NCBI RefSeq assembly: GCF_002288525.1
Contig: NZ_CP023067.1
Span: 2,800,501 to 2,864,500 of the forward strand
DNA from: Sinorhizobium sojae CCBAU 05684
GTDB taxonomy: Bacteria; Pseudomonadota; Alphaproteobacteria; Rhizobiales; Rhizobiaceae
Direction of reading: 5' to 3'
DNA length: 64,000 nt
In this document: positions 10,381-20,011 of the stretch, in pieces
Numbering within the stretch: position 1 is the stretch's first letter
How the letters are laid out: every line of letters starts with the position of its first letter
Translations under genes and position numbers: made by a program
Notes under the pieces: model-generated
The model's database searches: none
Seen by the model: only the letters and a program-made list of their open reading frames with translations
What the model was told of the DNA's origin: nothing

Positions 10381-13366
10381 GGAGGCGACCTCCTTCCTTG
10401 TCAAAGAATACCATGTCGCTCACTTCGACGGCGATCGTGCGATCCGCCATCGGTACGTAAAGCGTCTGCCCGAGGCGCGCGCGGCCGCCCGCGACCAGCG
10501 CCATTGCAATCGAACGGCCGCAATTCGGCGACCAGTAAGACGAGGTCACATGACCGAGCATGGTCATCGGCTTCGGCTCGTTCGGATCGGCGACGATCTG
10601 CGCCCCTTCCTCCAATACCACCTTCGGATCTTTGGTGAGCAATCCGACGAGCTGTTTGCGGCCGTCCTTGACGAGATCAGGCCGCTTCAGGCCGCGAATG
10701 CCGACGAAGTCCGGCTTCTTCTTCGAGACCGCCCAGGAGAGTCCTGCGTCGTCCGGCGTGACAGTGCCGTCCGTGTCCTGGCCGACGATTATGTAGCCCT
10801 TCTCGGCGCGCAGGACGTGCATGGTCTCGGTGCCGTAGGCGCAGGCGCCCATCGGTTCGGCCCGGGCCCAGATTGCTTCCCATACAGCCTGGCCATAATC
10901 GGCCGGGACATTGACTTCGAAACCGAGCTCGCCCGTAAACGACATGCGGAAGAGCCGCGTCGGCACGCCGCAGATGCGACCCTCCGCAACGCTCATATGC
11001 GGCAAGCCTTCGTTCGACAGATCGATGCCTTCGACCAGCGGCGCGATGATCTCGCGCGCCTTCGGGCCCTGCACGGCGATGACCGCCCATTGCTCGGTCG
11101 TCGAAGTGAGCCACACCTTGAGATGCGGGAATTCCGTTTGCAGGTAGTCTTCCATGTGATGGAGAACGCGCGGCGCACCGCCGGTCGTCGTCGTCACATG
11201 GAAGCGATCCTCGGCAAGCCGGCCGACGACGCCGTCGTCATAGATGAAGCCGTCGTCGCGCAGCATGATGCCGTAGCGGCAGCGGCCGGGCTTCAGATTG
11301 TCCCAGGCATTCGTATACATGAGATTGAGGAACTTGGCGGCGTCGGGGCCGACCACCTCGATCTTGCCGAGCGTCGAGGCATCGAAGATCCCGGCGACGT
11401 CGCGAACGGTCTTGCATTCGCGGGCGACCGCCTCATGCATGGTCTCGCCGGCCCGCGGATAGTACCAGGCACGCTTCCAGTTGCCGACATCCTCGAATTC
11501 GGCGCCCCGCGCCTCCTCCCAGGCATGCATCGGCGTCTTGCGGGCCGGGTCGAACAGGCTGCCGCGCGAGTGGTTGACGATGGTACCGAAGGTCACCGGC
11601 GTATAGGGCTGGCGGAAAGTCGTGAGCCCCACCGCCGGGATTTCCTTGCCGAGCGCTTCCGCCGCGATCGCAAGCCCGTGCATGTTGGAGAGCTTGCCCT
11701 GATCGGAGGCCATGCCATTCGTCGTGAAGCGCTTGATGTGCTCGATCGAGTGCATGCCCTCGCGGACGGCGAGGCGAATGTCCTTGGCGCAGACATCGTG
11801 CTGGAAGTCGATGAAGGCCTTGACCGTCTTGTCGGCGCCGGCCCCTTCAGCCGCGCCGATCATGCCGCCCGTCCACTCGAAGGCATTCTTGCCGGACAGG
11901 GCCACCTGTGCGCCGCCGTCGGCGCCGGCAGCGCGTGCGGTCAGTTCGCCTGCGGCAAGCGCCTCGTCGATCGTCGCCTGCAGGTCGTCAGTGCCGTTGC
12001 AAGCGCCGACCGAGAGGCAGTCCTGCGCGTAGATGCCCGGCAGGAAGCGCTCCGTCGCCGCGTCGAACTTCACCTTGCCGCGCGACTGCGAGAAGAGGTG
12101 TACCGACGGCGTCCAGCCGGCCGAGACCAGAAGCGCGTCAACGGCAATCTTGCGCTGGCCGCCGCCACCGTTGCGGGCGACGCTGATGGAGGCGACCCGG
12201 AGCTTGCCGCTAGTGTCCACGACGGAGTGGCCGGTCAGCACTTCAATGCCGAGGTTGCGGGCTTGTTGAAGCACCGCCTCGCCGGGTTTTTCGCGGCAAT
12301 CGACGATCGCGGGAACCGCAACGCCTGCCCTCTTAAGGTCGAAGGCAGCCTCGTAGGCGGAATCATGCGCGGTATAGACGCCGACGCTCTTCCCGACGGC
12401 CACGCCGAAATGGTTGAGATAGGTGCGGCCGGCCGACGCCAGCATGATGCCCGGGCGGTCGTTGTTGGCGAAGACCATGTGGCGCTCGATCGCGCCATTT
12501 GCGAGGATCACCTTTTTCGCCCGCACCTGCCAGAGCCGCTCGCGTGGCAGCGCCTTTTCCGGCGCAGCGAGATGATCGGTCACGCGCTCGACGAGAGCGA
12601 CGTAGTTGTGGTTGTAATAGCCGAAGGCGGTTGTGCGCGTCAGCAGCCTGACATTGTCCATGTCGGCGAGCGCCTTGCCTGTGGCCTGCGCCCATTCGTA
12701 ACCCGGCTGGCCGTCGATGAGGGTGCCGGTGTCGTAGTGAAGCGCACCGCCGACTTCAGCCTGCTCGTCGCACAGGATGACCTTGGCTCCGGCCTTGGCC
12801 GCGGCGACTGCCGCCGCCAGACCGGCTACGCCGGCGCCGACCACCAGCACGTCGCAATGGACGTAGCGGCTGGCATAGTGATCCGGATCGGCCTCTGTCG
12901 GCGTGACGCCGAGACCGGCCGCGCGGCGAATGAACGGCTCGTAGAGCTTATGCCACGCCGCCTTCGGCCACATGAAGGTCTTGTAGTAGAAGCCTGCAGC
13001 GAAGAATGGCGACAGGAAATTGTTGAATCCGCCGACGTCGAACGAGAGGGAGGGCCAGCGGTTCTGCGACGACACCTTCATGCCGTCGAAGACCTCCTGC
13101 ACGGTCGCCCGCACGTTCGGCTGCCGGCGTGCGGCGTCACGCGAGACGTCGAGGAGTGCGTTCGGCTCTTCGGCACCCGCGGAAAGAATGCCGCGCGGGC
13201 GGTGATACTTGAACGAACGGCCGACGAGATGGATATCATTGGCCAGCAGTGCAGAGGCGACCGTGTCGCCTTCGAGTGCCGCCAGCGTCCGGCCGTCGAA
13301 GGTGAGGCGGGCCGTGCGCGCCGGCGTTAGGCGCCCCGCACCCGAAATGCGATTGACCCCGGTCAT
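10373..13366 (-). CDS. soxA: sarcosine oxidase, alpha subunit
   Basis: The large subunit, 997 residues. Domains in order: an N-terminal 2Fe-2S-ferredoxin-like fold (residues 15-100), an FAD/NAD-binding domain starting at VLVVGAGVAGLAAAVAAAKA (near residue 175), and a C-terminal aminomethyltransferase (GcvT-like) folate-binding domain from about residue 610 (SLFDPARKTPMHAWEEARGA). The ATG at 13366 shares bases with the soxD stop (ATGA overlap), and the frame open further upstream is antisense to no recognisable homology. Tight overlaps on both sides make it the core of a four-gene operon. Confidence 0.95.
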   Translation of the reverse strand: MTGVNRISGAGRLTPARTARLTFDGRTLAALEGDTVASALLANDIHLVGRSFKYHRPRGILSAGAEEPNALLDVSRDAARRQPNVRATVQEVFDGMKVSSQNRWPSLSFDVGGFNNFLSPFFAAGFYYKTFMWPKAAWHKLYEPFIRRAAGLGVTPTEADPDHYASRYVHCDVLVVGAGVAGLAAAVAAAKAGAKVILCDEQAEVGGALHYDTGTLIDGQPGYEWAQATGKALADMDNVRLLTRTTAFGYYNHNYVALVERVTDHLAAPEKALPRERLWQVRAKKVILANGAIERHMVFANNDRPGIMLASAGRTYLNHFGVAVGKSVGVYTAHDSAYEAAFDLKRAGVAVPAIVDCREKPGEAVLQQARNLGIEVLTGHSVVDTSGKLRVASISVARNGGGGQRKIAVDALLVSAGWTPSVHLFSQSRGKVKFDAATERFLPGIYAQDCLSVGACNGTDDLQATIDEALAAGELTARAAGADGGAQVALSGKNAFEWTGGMIGAAEGAGADKTVKAFIDFQHDVCAKDIRLAVREGMHSIEHIKRFTTNGMASDQGKLSNMHGLAIAAEALGKEIPAVGLTTFRQPYTPVTFGTIVNHSRGSLFDPARKTPMHAWEEARGAEFEDVGNWKRAWYYPRAGETMHEAVARECKTVRDVAGIFDASTLGKIEVVGPDAAKFLNLMYTNAWDNLKPGRCRYGIMLRDDGFIYDDGVVGRLAEDRFHVTTTTGGAPRVLHHMEDYLQTEFPHLKVWLTSTTEQWAVIAVQGPKAREIIAPLVEGIDLSNEGLPHMSVAEGRICGVPTRLFRMSFTGELGFEVNVPADYGQAVWEAIWARAEPMGACAYGTETMHVLRAEKGYIIVGQDTDGTVTPDDAGLSWAVSKKKPDFVGIRGLKRPDLVKDGRKQLVGLLTKDPKVVLEEGAQIVADPNEPKPMTMLGHVTSSYWSPNCGRSIAMALVAGGRARLGQTLYVPMADRTIAVEVSDMVFFDKEGGRLHG

Positions 13367-13704
13367 TGTGCTGCTCCTTCGAGGGCTTCGTAGGTTTCGA
13401 CCGTTGCGGGCGTCTTCGGCTTCGCGTCGATATCCGGCTTCGGCTCGCCCGCCTTGTAGGTGGTGATGAAGCGGTCGCTCACCGTATCGCGGGCGGCATT
13501 GAAGAAGCGGCCGCAGCCATGCATGTGCCGCCACCTCTCGAAGATCACGCCCTTCGGGTTGTCTCGAAGGAAGAAATAAGCCTCGAACTCTTCGTCGCTG
13601 ATCTCGGCCATGTTGGTCGGGCGGACGATATGGGCATCGCCGGCATTGCGGAATTCGAGCTCCGAGCGCTCTTCCTCGCAGTAAGGGCAATAAATCAGAA
13701 GCAT
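13363..13704 (-). CDS. soxD: sarcosine oxidase, delta subunit
   Basis: A 113-residue subunit that binds zinc in characterised enzymes. The N-terminal MLLIYCPYCEEERSELEFR supplies the first Cys pair (C6, C9), and HMHGCGRFFNAARDT supplies further His/Cys ligands. The ATG at 13704 matches this conserved N-terminus; an in-frame upstream ATG at 13731 would overlap soxB. It is 16 bp downstream of soxB and overlaps soxA by 4 bp. Confidence 0.95.
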   Translation of the reverse strand: MLLIYCPYCEEERSELEFRNAGDAHIVRPTNMAEISDEEFEAYFFLRDNPKGVIFERWRHMHGCGRFFNAARDTVSDRFITTYKAGEPKPDIDAKPKTPATVETYEALEGAAQ

Positions 13705-13720
13705 CTGGAAAGTCCTCGCA

Positions 13721-14974
13721 TCAGTGCGCAACGGCGGCGGCAGCCGCCTCGTCGATGAGCCGTCCGGTGCGGAAGCGATCGAGCGTCAGCCCCGCCGCGA
13801 GCCGGTGCGGCTCGCCCCGCGCGATGAGATAGGCAAAGAGATTGGCCGAACCCGGCGTCGCCTTGAAGCCGCCCGTTCCCCAGCCGGCGTTTAGGTAGAG
13901 ACCCGGCACCGGCGTCACGCCCTGGATCGGCGAACGGTCCTGGGTGACGTCTACGATGCCACCCCATTGCCGCATCATCTTGACGCGGCGGAACATCGGG
14001 AAGAGTTCACAGATCGCATCCAGCGTATGGGTGATGATCTGCAGGCCGCCGGTCTGCGAATAGGAATTGTACTGATCGGTGCCGGCGCCGATAACGAACT
14101 CGCCCTTGTCCGACTGCGAGATATAGGCATGCACCGAGTTGGACATGACCACGCATGGAAAGATCGGCTTCAGCGGCTCGGATACGAGCGCCTGCAGCGG
14201 CTGGCTCTGCAGCGGCGTGCGCACATCCACCATCCGCATCAAGGTCGACGTATGGCCGGCAGCGGAGATGCCGACCTTCTTCGCGCCGATAAAGCCGCGA
14301 TTGGTGTCGACGCCGGTGACGCGCCCGGTCTCGTCACGGCGAATGCCGGTCACCTCGCAGTTCTGGATGATGTGTACGCCGCGGTCGGAGGCCGCGCGGG
14401 CATAGCCCCATGCGACCGCATCGTGGCGCGCCGTACCGCCGCGCCGCTGCAATGCTGCACCGTTGATCGGATAGCGGGCCGTCTTGGCAATATCGAGCGG
14501 CGGACAATAGGCCTTTGCCTGTTCCGGCGTCAGCCACTCATTGTCGATCCCGTAGAGCCGGTTGGCGTTGATGTGGCGTTTGAAGGACTGCTGGTCGTGA
14601 ATGTTGTGCGACAGCATCATCACGCCGCGTGGCGAGTACATGACGTTGTAATTGAGGTCCTGCGACAGGTTTTCCCAGAGCTTCAGCGAATGCTCATAGA
14701 TGTCCATGCTCTCTTCATAGAGATAGTTGGACCGGATGATCGTCGTGTTGCGGCCGGTATTGCCGCCGCCGATCCAACCCTTCTCGAGCACAGCGACATT
14801 GGTGATGCCATGCTCTTTCGCCAGATAGTAGGCGGCGCCGAGGCCATGGCCGCCGCCACCGATGATGATCACATCATATTGCTTGCGCGGCTCCGGCGAG
14901 GCCCAATGCGGCCCCCAGCCCTTGTGGCCGCGCATCGCCTCGCGCGCCACGGCAAAAACAGAATATTTGCGCAT
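13721..14974 (-). CDS. soxB: sarcosine oxidase, beta subunit
   Basis: First gene of the operon, 417 residues, the usual SoxB length. It binds FAD and covalent FMN and demethylates sarcosine. The N-terminal dinucleotide-binding motif is [17 protein letters not shown] (near residues 35-51), followed by [21 protein letters not shown]; the C-terminal [12 protein letters not shown]-like loop is present as [20 protein letters not shown] Shine-Dalgarno (GCAGGCGG) precedes the ATG at 14974. Glycine betaine and carnitine catabolism in rhizobia runs through sarcosine, which gives the operon a likely role in osmolyte use. Confidence 0.95.
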   Translation of the reverse strand: MRKYSVFAVAREAMRGHKGWGPHWASPEPRKQYDVIIIGGGGHGLGAAYYLAKEHGITNVAVLEKGWIGGGNTGRNTTIIRSNYLYEESMDIYEHSLKLWENLSQDLNYNVMYSPRGVMMLSHNIHDQQSFKRHINANRLYGIDNEWLTPEQAKAYCPPLDIAKTARYPINGAALQRRGGTARHDAVAWGYARAASDRGVHIIQNCEVTGIRRDETGRVTGVDTNRGFIGAKKVGISAAGHTSTLMRMVDVRTPLQSQPLQALVSEPLKPIFPCVVMSNSVHAYISQSDKGEFVIGAGTDQYNSYSQTGGLQIITHTLDAICELFPMFRRVKMMRQWGGIVDVTQDRSPIQGVTPVPGLYLNAGWGTGGFKATPGSANLFAYLIARGEPHRLAAGLTLDRFRTGRLIDEAAAAAVAH

Positions 14975-15300
14975 CCGCCTGCTACTCCATGAACCTGGGT
15001 AAACCTTCCGTTGCCGTTAGAAATCGCAAATCCGAGGGCTGCGCAACGTTTCTTTTGCGACGCGATCCGACGGACTTGGACGGAACTGCGACATGGGGTG
15101 GCGCCTTTTGTGGCTGCGTTGCCCGCCGGCACATCGCGCTCCCGACCGAATTTTGCCGGTGCAAACGATCTCGCGCTGGACTTTCCGCCCGCGATCTGAT
15201 ATCCGCTCCTTTAATCGCAAAAGCTCCGGCCCAGCGAACGCAGACTCTTTGCCTCCCATATGGTGAGGCTGACAACGCCAAACAAAGGAACGGGATTCAC
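14975..15300. other. intergenic region between divergent soxB and rpsU
   Basis: This 326-bp stretch holds the promoters of both divergent genes and no gene I can support. A possible rpsU promoter is CTGGAC (15176-15181) with TATCCG (15200-15205) at near-canonical spacing. No clear operator for sox was seen. Confidence 0.4.
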
Positions 15301-15513
15301 GTGCAGGTACTTGTCCGCGATAACAATGTCGACCAGGCGCTCCGCGCTCTCAAGAAGAAGATGCAGCGCGAAGGCATTTTCCGCGAAATGAAGATGCGTG
15401 ACTTCTACGAAAAGCCGTCCCAGAAGCGTGCGCGCGAAAAGGCTGAAGCCGTTCGCCGCGTCCGCAAGCTGGCTCGCAAGCGCGCACAGCGTGAAGGCCT
15501 TCTGGCCCGCTGA
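15301..15513 (+). CDS. rpsU: 30S ribosomal protein S21
   Basis: A 70-residue basic protein of the small ribosomal subunit, involved in initiation on mRNAs with Shine-Dalgarno sites. The start [19 protein letters not shown] and the Arg/Lys-rich tail ([15 protein letters not shown]) are diagnostic. The start codon is GTG at 15301, chosen because it coincides with the conserved N-terminus and follows AAAGGAAC at a suitable distance, although the frame is open far upstream. A hairpin with a T tract follows, so it appears monocistronic. Confidence 0.96.
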   Translation: MQVLVRDNNVDQALRALKKKMQREGIFREMKMRDFYEKPSQKRAREKAEAVRRVRKLARKRAQREGLLAR

Positions 15514-15548
15514 TCGTCGTTTTTTCGACGCTTTCCGATGTAAATCGT

Positions 15549-15580
15549 GGCGGGGGCGAGTTATCGCCGCCGCCTTTTTT
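15549..15580 (+). terminator. rho-independent terminator of rpsU
   Basis: The stem GGCGGGGGCGA pairs with TCGCCGCCGCC (one internal mismatch) around a GTTA loop, followed by TTTTTT. It lies 36 bp after the rpsU stop. Confidence 0.85.
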
Positions 15581-15761
15581 ACATGGACACCTTGTCCGTC
15601 GGCAGTCTAGCCTGGCTGCATAAACTGGCGACGGCCAACCGCCCGGAAAGAACAGGCCGGTTCTCCGGGGACATTGACGAGCCCCGGCGCGGGACCCGGC
15701 GCCTTCGCCGCTCTCCGTCTACGGAAAGCCACTCGGACCTTGTCGCATTGGGGGATCGACT

Positions 15762-16652
15762 TTGAAACTTGCTGCCATGACTGCGGACGTCTCCGGCCAC
15801 ACCATCCAAGAGGCGCGCCGCCGCCACCAGCGCAAACCGATGCTTGCCGCTATGCTGATCATCGGCTCGGCCCTGCTCGTCGCCGGCTGTCAGACGACGA
15901 ACAATCCCGAGTCGATGATTCGAGTGGAACGAGCGCAGGGATCGGAAGAAAACATTGCCTCGCTCTCGAGCGTGATTGCTTCCAATCCCAGCGATCCGGA
16001 AGCATACAATGTGCGCGGGTCCGCCTACGGCCGCGCCGGCGAGTTCCGTCGTGCGCTCGCCGATTTCGACCAAGCGATCCAGCTCAATCCGCGCTTCTAC
16101 CAAGCCTATGCCAACCGTGCGCTCGTCCAGCGCAATGTGGGCAATCAGGACGCGGCACTCGCCGATTACAACGCGTCGCTGCAAATCAACCCGAGCTATG
16201 ACGTCGCCTTTATCGGCCGCGGCAATCTCTACCGCCAGGCCGGCCAGCTCGATGCGGCCTTCAACGATTTCAACAGCGCGATCCAGCTCGACACGACGGA
16301 TCCCCGCGCCTATCACAATCGCGGCCTGATCTATCAGGCGCGCAACCAGCATGCCCAAGCGATCGAGGACTTCTCCACGGCAATCTCGCTGTCGCCCAGC
16401 TCTCCGGAGCCTTACAATGGTCGCGGCATCTCCTATGCCGCCCAGGGCGACGACGAGAATGCCTTCTCGGATTTCAACACCGCCATTAATCTCAACAACA
16501 AGCTGGCCGAGTCCTGGGCGAACCAGGCGCTCATCTACGAGCGCCGCGGTGACAAAGCCAAGGCGCAGAAGTCCTACTCGCACGCGCTGCAACTCGACCC
16601 CAAATACGAGCCCGCCCGCGCCGGTCTTGCCCGCGTCAAGGCAATGTCCTGA
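15762..16652 (+). CDS. TPR-repeat lipoprotein
   Basis: Up to 296 residues. After a basic N-terminus there is a hydrophobic stretch ending in a lipobox (LLVAGC, Cys43), predicting a lipid-anchored protein exported by Sec. The rest is a series of about six tetratricopeptide repeats with the W/Y-LG-Y-A-F-A-P pattern (for example NVRGSAYGRAGEFRRALADF and NRGLIYQARNQHAQAIEDF). The frame begins with TTG at 15762 preceded by GGGGGAT; ATG 15777 and ATG 15840 are alternatives, and the last still leaves a good signal peptide. NlpI-like scaffold roles are possible, but no partner is evident. Confidence 0.85.
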   Translation: MKLAAMTADVSGHTIQEARRRHQRKPMLAAMLIIGSALLVAGCQTTNNPESMIRVERAQGSEENIASLSSVIASNPSDPEAYNVRGSAYGRAGEFRRALADFDQAIQLNPRFYQAYANRALVQRNVGNQDAALADYNASLQINPSYDVAFIGRGNLYRQAGQLDAAFNDFNSAIQLDTTDPRAYHNRGLIYQARNQHAQAIEDFSTAISLSPSSPEPYNGRGISYAAQGDDENAFSDFNTAINLNNKLAESWANQALIYERRGDKAKAQKSYSHALQLDPKYEPARAGLARVKAMS

Positions 16653-16730
16653 GCCTCAGCGGTGGTTCTCACGACGCCTGCGGCATCTCCGCGGGCGTTC
16701 AGGTTCGCCCCACCGTCCTACACAGCGACC

Positions 16731-16785
16731 TTTGAATTGCTGCATGTCTCCTTGAATCAAGGTCGGTCTAAAGTAGACATGCAGC
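16731..16785. repeat. palindromic repeat (TTTGAATTGCTGCATG family) in 5' region of the cyclase gene
   Basis: Perfect 11-bp arms GCTGCATGTCT (16739-16749) and AGACATGCAGC (16775-16785) enclose a 25-nt loop, preceded by TTTGAATT. A degenerate copy occurs at 22211-22250. It lies 94 bp before the cyclase start and could act in the leader mRNA. Confidence 0.7.
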
Positions 16786-16879
16786 AGCAGCTTGATCTTG
16801 CGCACCGCAGCACGGCGCGGCACTGTGTTTTTCCCTCGGCGATTGCCGGGTCGATAAAGCCGCGGCGACGGGATACAGC

Positions 16880-18100
16880 ATGAACGAGCAACAGATCCGC
16901 GACATTGTTCGGTGGCTGTCGGAACAGGGCATCCAAGGCCTGAAGGAACAGGACCTGCTTGCCGGGTTCTGCGACCAATGCCATGCTGCAGGCATTCCTC
17001 TCGATCGCGCACTGGGGATCATCGATACGCTTCATCCCGAATTCGAGGGACGCGCCTTCCAGTGGTTCAGCGATAGGGACGAAATCCCCGAGGTCCTGCA
17101 TTACGGCTCGACCACCAGCGGGGAGGCCCTGGCGAACTGGCAGCATTCGGTCTTCTTCCAGATGCTGCAGCAACAGCAATGGGAGCGACGTATCCGCCTC
17201 GCGCGCGAACAGCACGTCCCCTTCACAACGCTGGACAGGCTGAAAACCGAGGGACAAACCGATTGTCTTTGCTTCGTACATCATTTCACCGATCGCGGTC
17301 GCGTCGGAGAGATGGACTGCTTCTATTCCAACTGGACGACGAAAAACGAACGGGGCTTCAGCGACGAGGATGTGGATTCGCTGAGGATCCTCGTGCCGAC
17401 GCTCGCGCTTGCCGTGAAGACGGCCTCCTGCATGCGCATCATCGGCACTCTTGCGGATGTCTATCTCGGCGAGGATGCGGGCCGGCGCGTCGTCGAAGGC
17501 AGAATCGAGCGGGGCGCGGCCGAACGCATTGAGGCGGTCATGTGGTTTTCCGATCTGCGGCATTTCACCCGGATATCCGACAGCATTGCGCCTGAGGAGA
17601 TCATTCCTTTTCTGAATGATTACTCCGGCACCGTCATCGACGCGATCCATGACCATGGCGGCAGCGTGCTGAAGCTGATCGGCGACGGCGTTCTCGCGAT
17701 CTTCAACGGCCGCGACTCAGCTGATGCCTGTAACGCTGCAATCGTCGCCGAGCGACAGTTGCGCCGCATGCTGACTGAACTCAATGCGCGACGGCTTGAA
17801 GAGGGCAAGCCCGTTACCGACGTCTCGCTCGCCCTGCATATCGGCGAGGTCTTCTACGGCAATATCGGCAGTCAGGACCGACTTGACTTCACCGTTGTCG
17901 GACCGGCCGTCAATGAGGTGAGCCGTATCGTCGCCATGTGCCGTTCGGTCGAGCGGCAGGTGATCATGTCGTCCGAGTTCATTGCGGCGTGCCCGCCGGT
18001 CCACCGCGCCAACGCCGTGTCATTGGGACGCTTTGCCCTGCGCGGCATCGCCCGGGCGAAGGAATTGTTCACTTGGGATCCCGAGACCACGGGCGGGTAA
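16880..18100 (+). CDS. class III adenylate/guanylate cyclase
   Basis: A 406-residue cytoplasmic protein without membrane segments. Residues 1-210 form an N-terminal domain I do not recognise by name, probably sensory. Residues about 217-400 are the class III cyclase domain. Both metal-binding aspartates are present (VMWFSDLRHFTRIS and KLIGDGVLAIF, the latter also with the adenine-selecting Lys), and FTVVGPAVNEVSRI carries the conserved Asn and Arg that stabilise the transition state. It should therefore be active, probably making cAMP. Sinorhizobium genomes carry many such cyclases, several linked to nodulation control; which one this is cannot be told. Confidence 0.9.
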   Translation: MNEQQIRDIVRWLSEQGIQGLKEQDLLAGFCDQCHAAGIPLDRALGIIDTLHPEFEGRAFQWFSDRDEIPEVLHYGSTTSGEALANWQHSVFFQMLQQQQWERRIRLAREQHVPFTTLDRLKTEGQTDCLCFVHHFTDRGRVGEMDCFYSNWTTKNERGFSDEDVDSLRILVPTLALAVKTASCMRIIGTLADVYLGEDAGRRVVEGRIERGAAERIEAVMWFSDLRHFTRISDSIAPEEIIPFLNDYSGTVIDAIHDHGGSVLKLIGDGVLAIFNGRDSADACNAAIVAERQLRRMLTELNARRLEEGKPVTDVSLALHIGEVFYGNIGSQDRLDFTVVGPAVNEVSRIVAMCRSVERQVIMSSEFIAACPPVHRANAVSLGRFALRGIARAKELFTWDPETTGG

Positions 18101-18141
18101 CTGCGGATTGCAAATCACGCGGCAGTTGTGATCGCCAACGC

Positions 18142-18168
18142 AAATGCCCGCCGGTGAGGCGGGCATTT
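18142..18168. terminator. bidirectional terminator between cyclase gene and pntB
   Basis: Perfect arms AAATGCCCGCC and GGCGGGCATTT around a GGTGA loop, with T/A runs on both sides, lie between two convergent genes. Confidence 0.9.
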
Positions 18169-18189
18169 TGTCTTTCGATTGAGGACTTC

Positions 18190-19590
18190 TCAGTGGTTGA
18201 TCGCCTTGACGATCTCCTCGGTGACCTTCTTGGCGTCGCCAAGCAGCATCATCGTACCGTCCTTGTAGAACAGCGTGTTGTCGATGCCGGCATAGCCGGA
18301 GCCGAGCGAGCGCTTGACGAACAGGCAGGTCTTGGCCTTGTCGACGTCGAGGATCGGCATGCCGTAGATCGGCGAGGTCTTGTCGTCGCGCGCCGCCGGG
18401 TTGGTGACGTCATTGGCGCCGATGACATAGGCGACGTCGGCCTGCGCGAACTCGGAATTGATGTCCTCGAGTTCGAACACCTCGTCGTAAGGCACGTTCG
18501 CCTCGGCGAGCAGCACGTTCATGTGCCCCGGCATGCGGCCGGCGACCGGATGGATCGCATATTTGACCTCGACGCCCGCCTCCTTGAGCTTGTCCGCCAG
18601 TTCTCTCAGCGCATGCTGGGCCTGCGCCACCGCCATGCCGTAGCCGGGCACGATGATCACCTTCGAGGCGTTCTGCATCAGGAAGGCGGCATCGTCGGCC
18701 GAGCCCTGCTTGACCGTCTTCTCAACGCCGTCGTCGCCACCGGCCGAAGCCGTCTCGCCGCCGAAGCCGCCGAGGATAACCGAGACGAAGGAGCGGTTCA
18801 TGCCCTTGCACATGATGTAGGAGAGGATCGCACCGGAGGAGCCGACCAGGGCGCCGGTGATGATCAGCGCCAGGTTGCCGAGCGTGAAGCCGATGCCGGC
18901 CGCCGCCCAGCCGGAATAGGAGTTGAGCATCGACACCACCACCGGCATGTCGGCGCCGCCGATCGGGACGATGATCAAAACGCCGAGCGCCAGCGACAGG
19001 AGGACGATCGCCCAGAAATTGAAGTGGCTCTCGGTCAGCGCCAGGCCGATGATGAAGAAGACGACAAGCGCCGCGAGCGCCAGATTGATCAGGTGGCGGT
19101 AGGGCAAGAGGATCGGCTTGCCGGACATGCGGCCGTCGAGCTTCAGGAAGGCGATGATCGAGCCGGTGAAGGTGATGGCGCCGATGGCGACGCCGAGGGC
19201 CATCTCGACCAGAGCCTGGGCATGGATCGCGCCGATCTCGCCGATGCCGAAGGAGGACGGCGCGTAGAGGGCGGCGGCGGCAACCAGCACCGCCGCAAGG
19301 CCGACCAGCGAGTGGAAGCCGGCGACGAGCTGCGGCATCGCCGTCATCGGGATGCGCTTGGCGACATAGGCGCCGACGCCGCCGCCGAGCGCGAGACCGA
19401 GCACGATCAGCAGGAAGCCGCCGAGCGAGGGCTGCGCCAAGAGGAGGGTCGTGACGATGGCGATCGCCATGCCGACCATGCCATAGGCATTGCCCTTGCG
19501 GCTGGTGGTCGGGTGCGACAGACCCCGGAGCGCCATGATGAACAGCACGCCGGAGACGAGATAGAGGAAGGCTGCAAAGTTCGCGTTCAT
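18190..19590 (-). CDS. pntB: NAD(P) transhydrogenase, beta subunit
   Basis: Membrane domain II and NADP-binding domain III of the proton-translocating transhydrogenase, which uses the proton gradient to make NADPH from NADH. The 466-residue protein starts at ATG 19590 (MNANFAAFLYLVSGVLFIMA), has about eight or nine TM segments, and ends with domain III containing VIIVPGYGMAVAQAQHALRE (NADP-binding GYGMAVAQAQ) and VIGANDVTNPAA. An in-frame upstream start at 19737 lies within pntAB and is rejected. It follows pntAB by 10 bp. Confidence 0.95.
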   Translation of the reverse strand: MNANFAAFLYLVSGVLFIMALRGLSHPTTSRKGNAYGMVGMAIAIVTTLLLAQPSLGGFLLIVLGLALGGGVGAYVAKRIPMTAMPQLVAGFHSLVGLAAVLVAAAALYAPSSFGIGEIGAIHAQALVEMALGVAIGAITFTGSIIAFLKLDGRMSGKPILLPYRHLINLALAALVVFFIIGLALTESHFNFWAIVLLSLALGVLIIVPIGGADMPVVVSMLNSYSGWAAAGIGFTLGNLALIITGALVGSSGAILSYIMCKGMNRSFVSVILGGFGGETASAGGDDGVEKTVKQGSADDAAFLMQNASKVIIVPGYGMAVAQAQHALRELADKLKEAGVEVKYAIHPVAGRMPGHMNVLLAEANVPYDEVFELEDINSEFAQADVAYVIGANDVTNPAARDDKTSPIYGMPILDVDKAKTCLFVKRSLGSGYAGIDNTLFYKDGTMMLLGDAKKVTEEIVKAINH

Positions 19591-19600
19591 TGGCCCCGCC

Positions 19601-20011
19601 TCACTTTTCTTTCTTCTTGTACATGGCGAGCATGCGCTGGGTGACGAGGAAGCCGCCGAAGATGTTGACCGAAGCAAGCACCAGCGCGACGAAGCCGAAG
19701 CCGGTGGCAAGCCCCGAGGCCGAGATACCGACGGCAAGCAGCGCGCCGACGACGATCACCGAGGAGATCGCATTCGTCACCGCCATCAAGGGCGTGTGCA
19801 GTGCCGGCGTCACCGACCAGACGACGTAGTAGCCGACGAAGATCGCCAGCACGAAGATCGCCAGGCGGAAGACGAAGGGATCGATCGCACCGCCAGTGGC
19901 GCCATGGGCAACGGCCCCGGCCGCATCCGGCACGTATTCGGCGGCGGTCCTGACCGCCTCGACCGCCCGTTCGAGGTCTGTCAGTGCCTTGTCCAAGAGT
20001 TCATTCGCCAT
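19601..20011 (-). CDS. pntAB: NAD(P) transhydrogenase, alpha2 subunit (small membrane part)
   Basis: A 136-residue membrane subunit corresponding to the C-terminal TM part of E. coli PntA. Three or four hydrophobic helices are visible ([60 protein letters not shown]). The ATG at 20011 shares one base with the pntAA stop (TGATG), so translation is likely coupled; a GTG at 20014 is the alternative. The split alpha subunit is typical of alphaproteobacteria such as Rhodospirillum. Confidence 0.94.
   Translation of the reverse strand: MANELLDKALTDLERAVEAVRTAAEYVPDAAGAVAHGATGGAIDPFVFRLAIFVLAIFVGYYVVWSVTPALHTPLMAVTNAISSVIVVGALLAVGISASGLATGFGFVALVLASVNIFGGFLVTQRMLAMYKKKEK

Noticed and set aside
9821-13330. 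A very long open frame on the plus strand opposite soxA and soxG
   Set aside because: It is antisense to well-conserved sarcosine oxidase genes, has no recognisable domain and reflects high GC codon structure.
17938-19644. A long plus-strand open frame opposite pntB
   Set aside because: Antisense to a conserved transhydrogenase subunit; rich in Asp, Arg and Gly as expected from reversed GC-rich codons.
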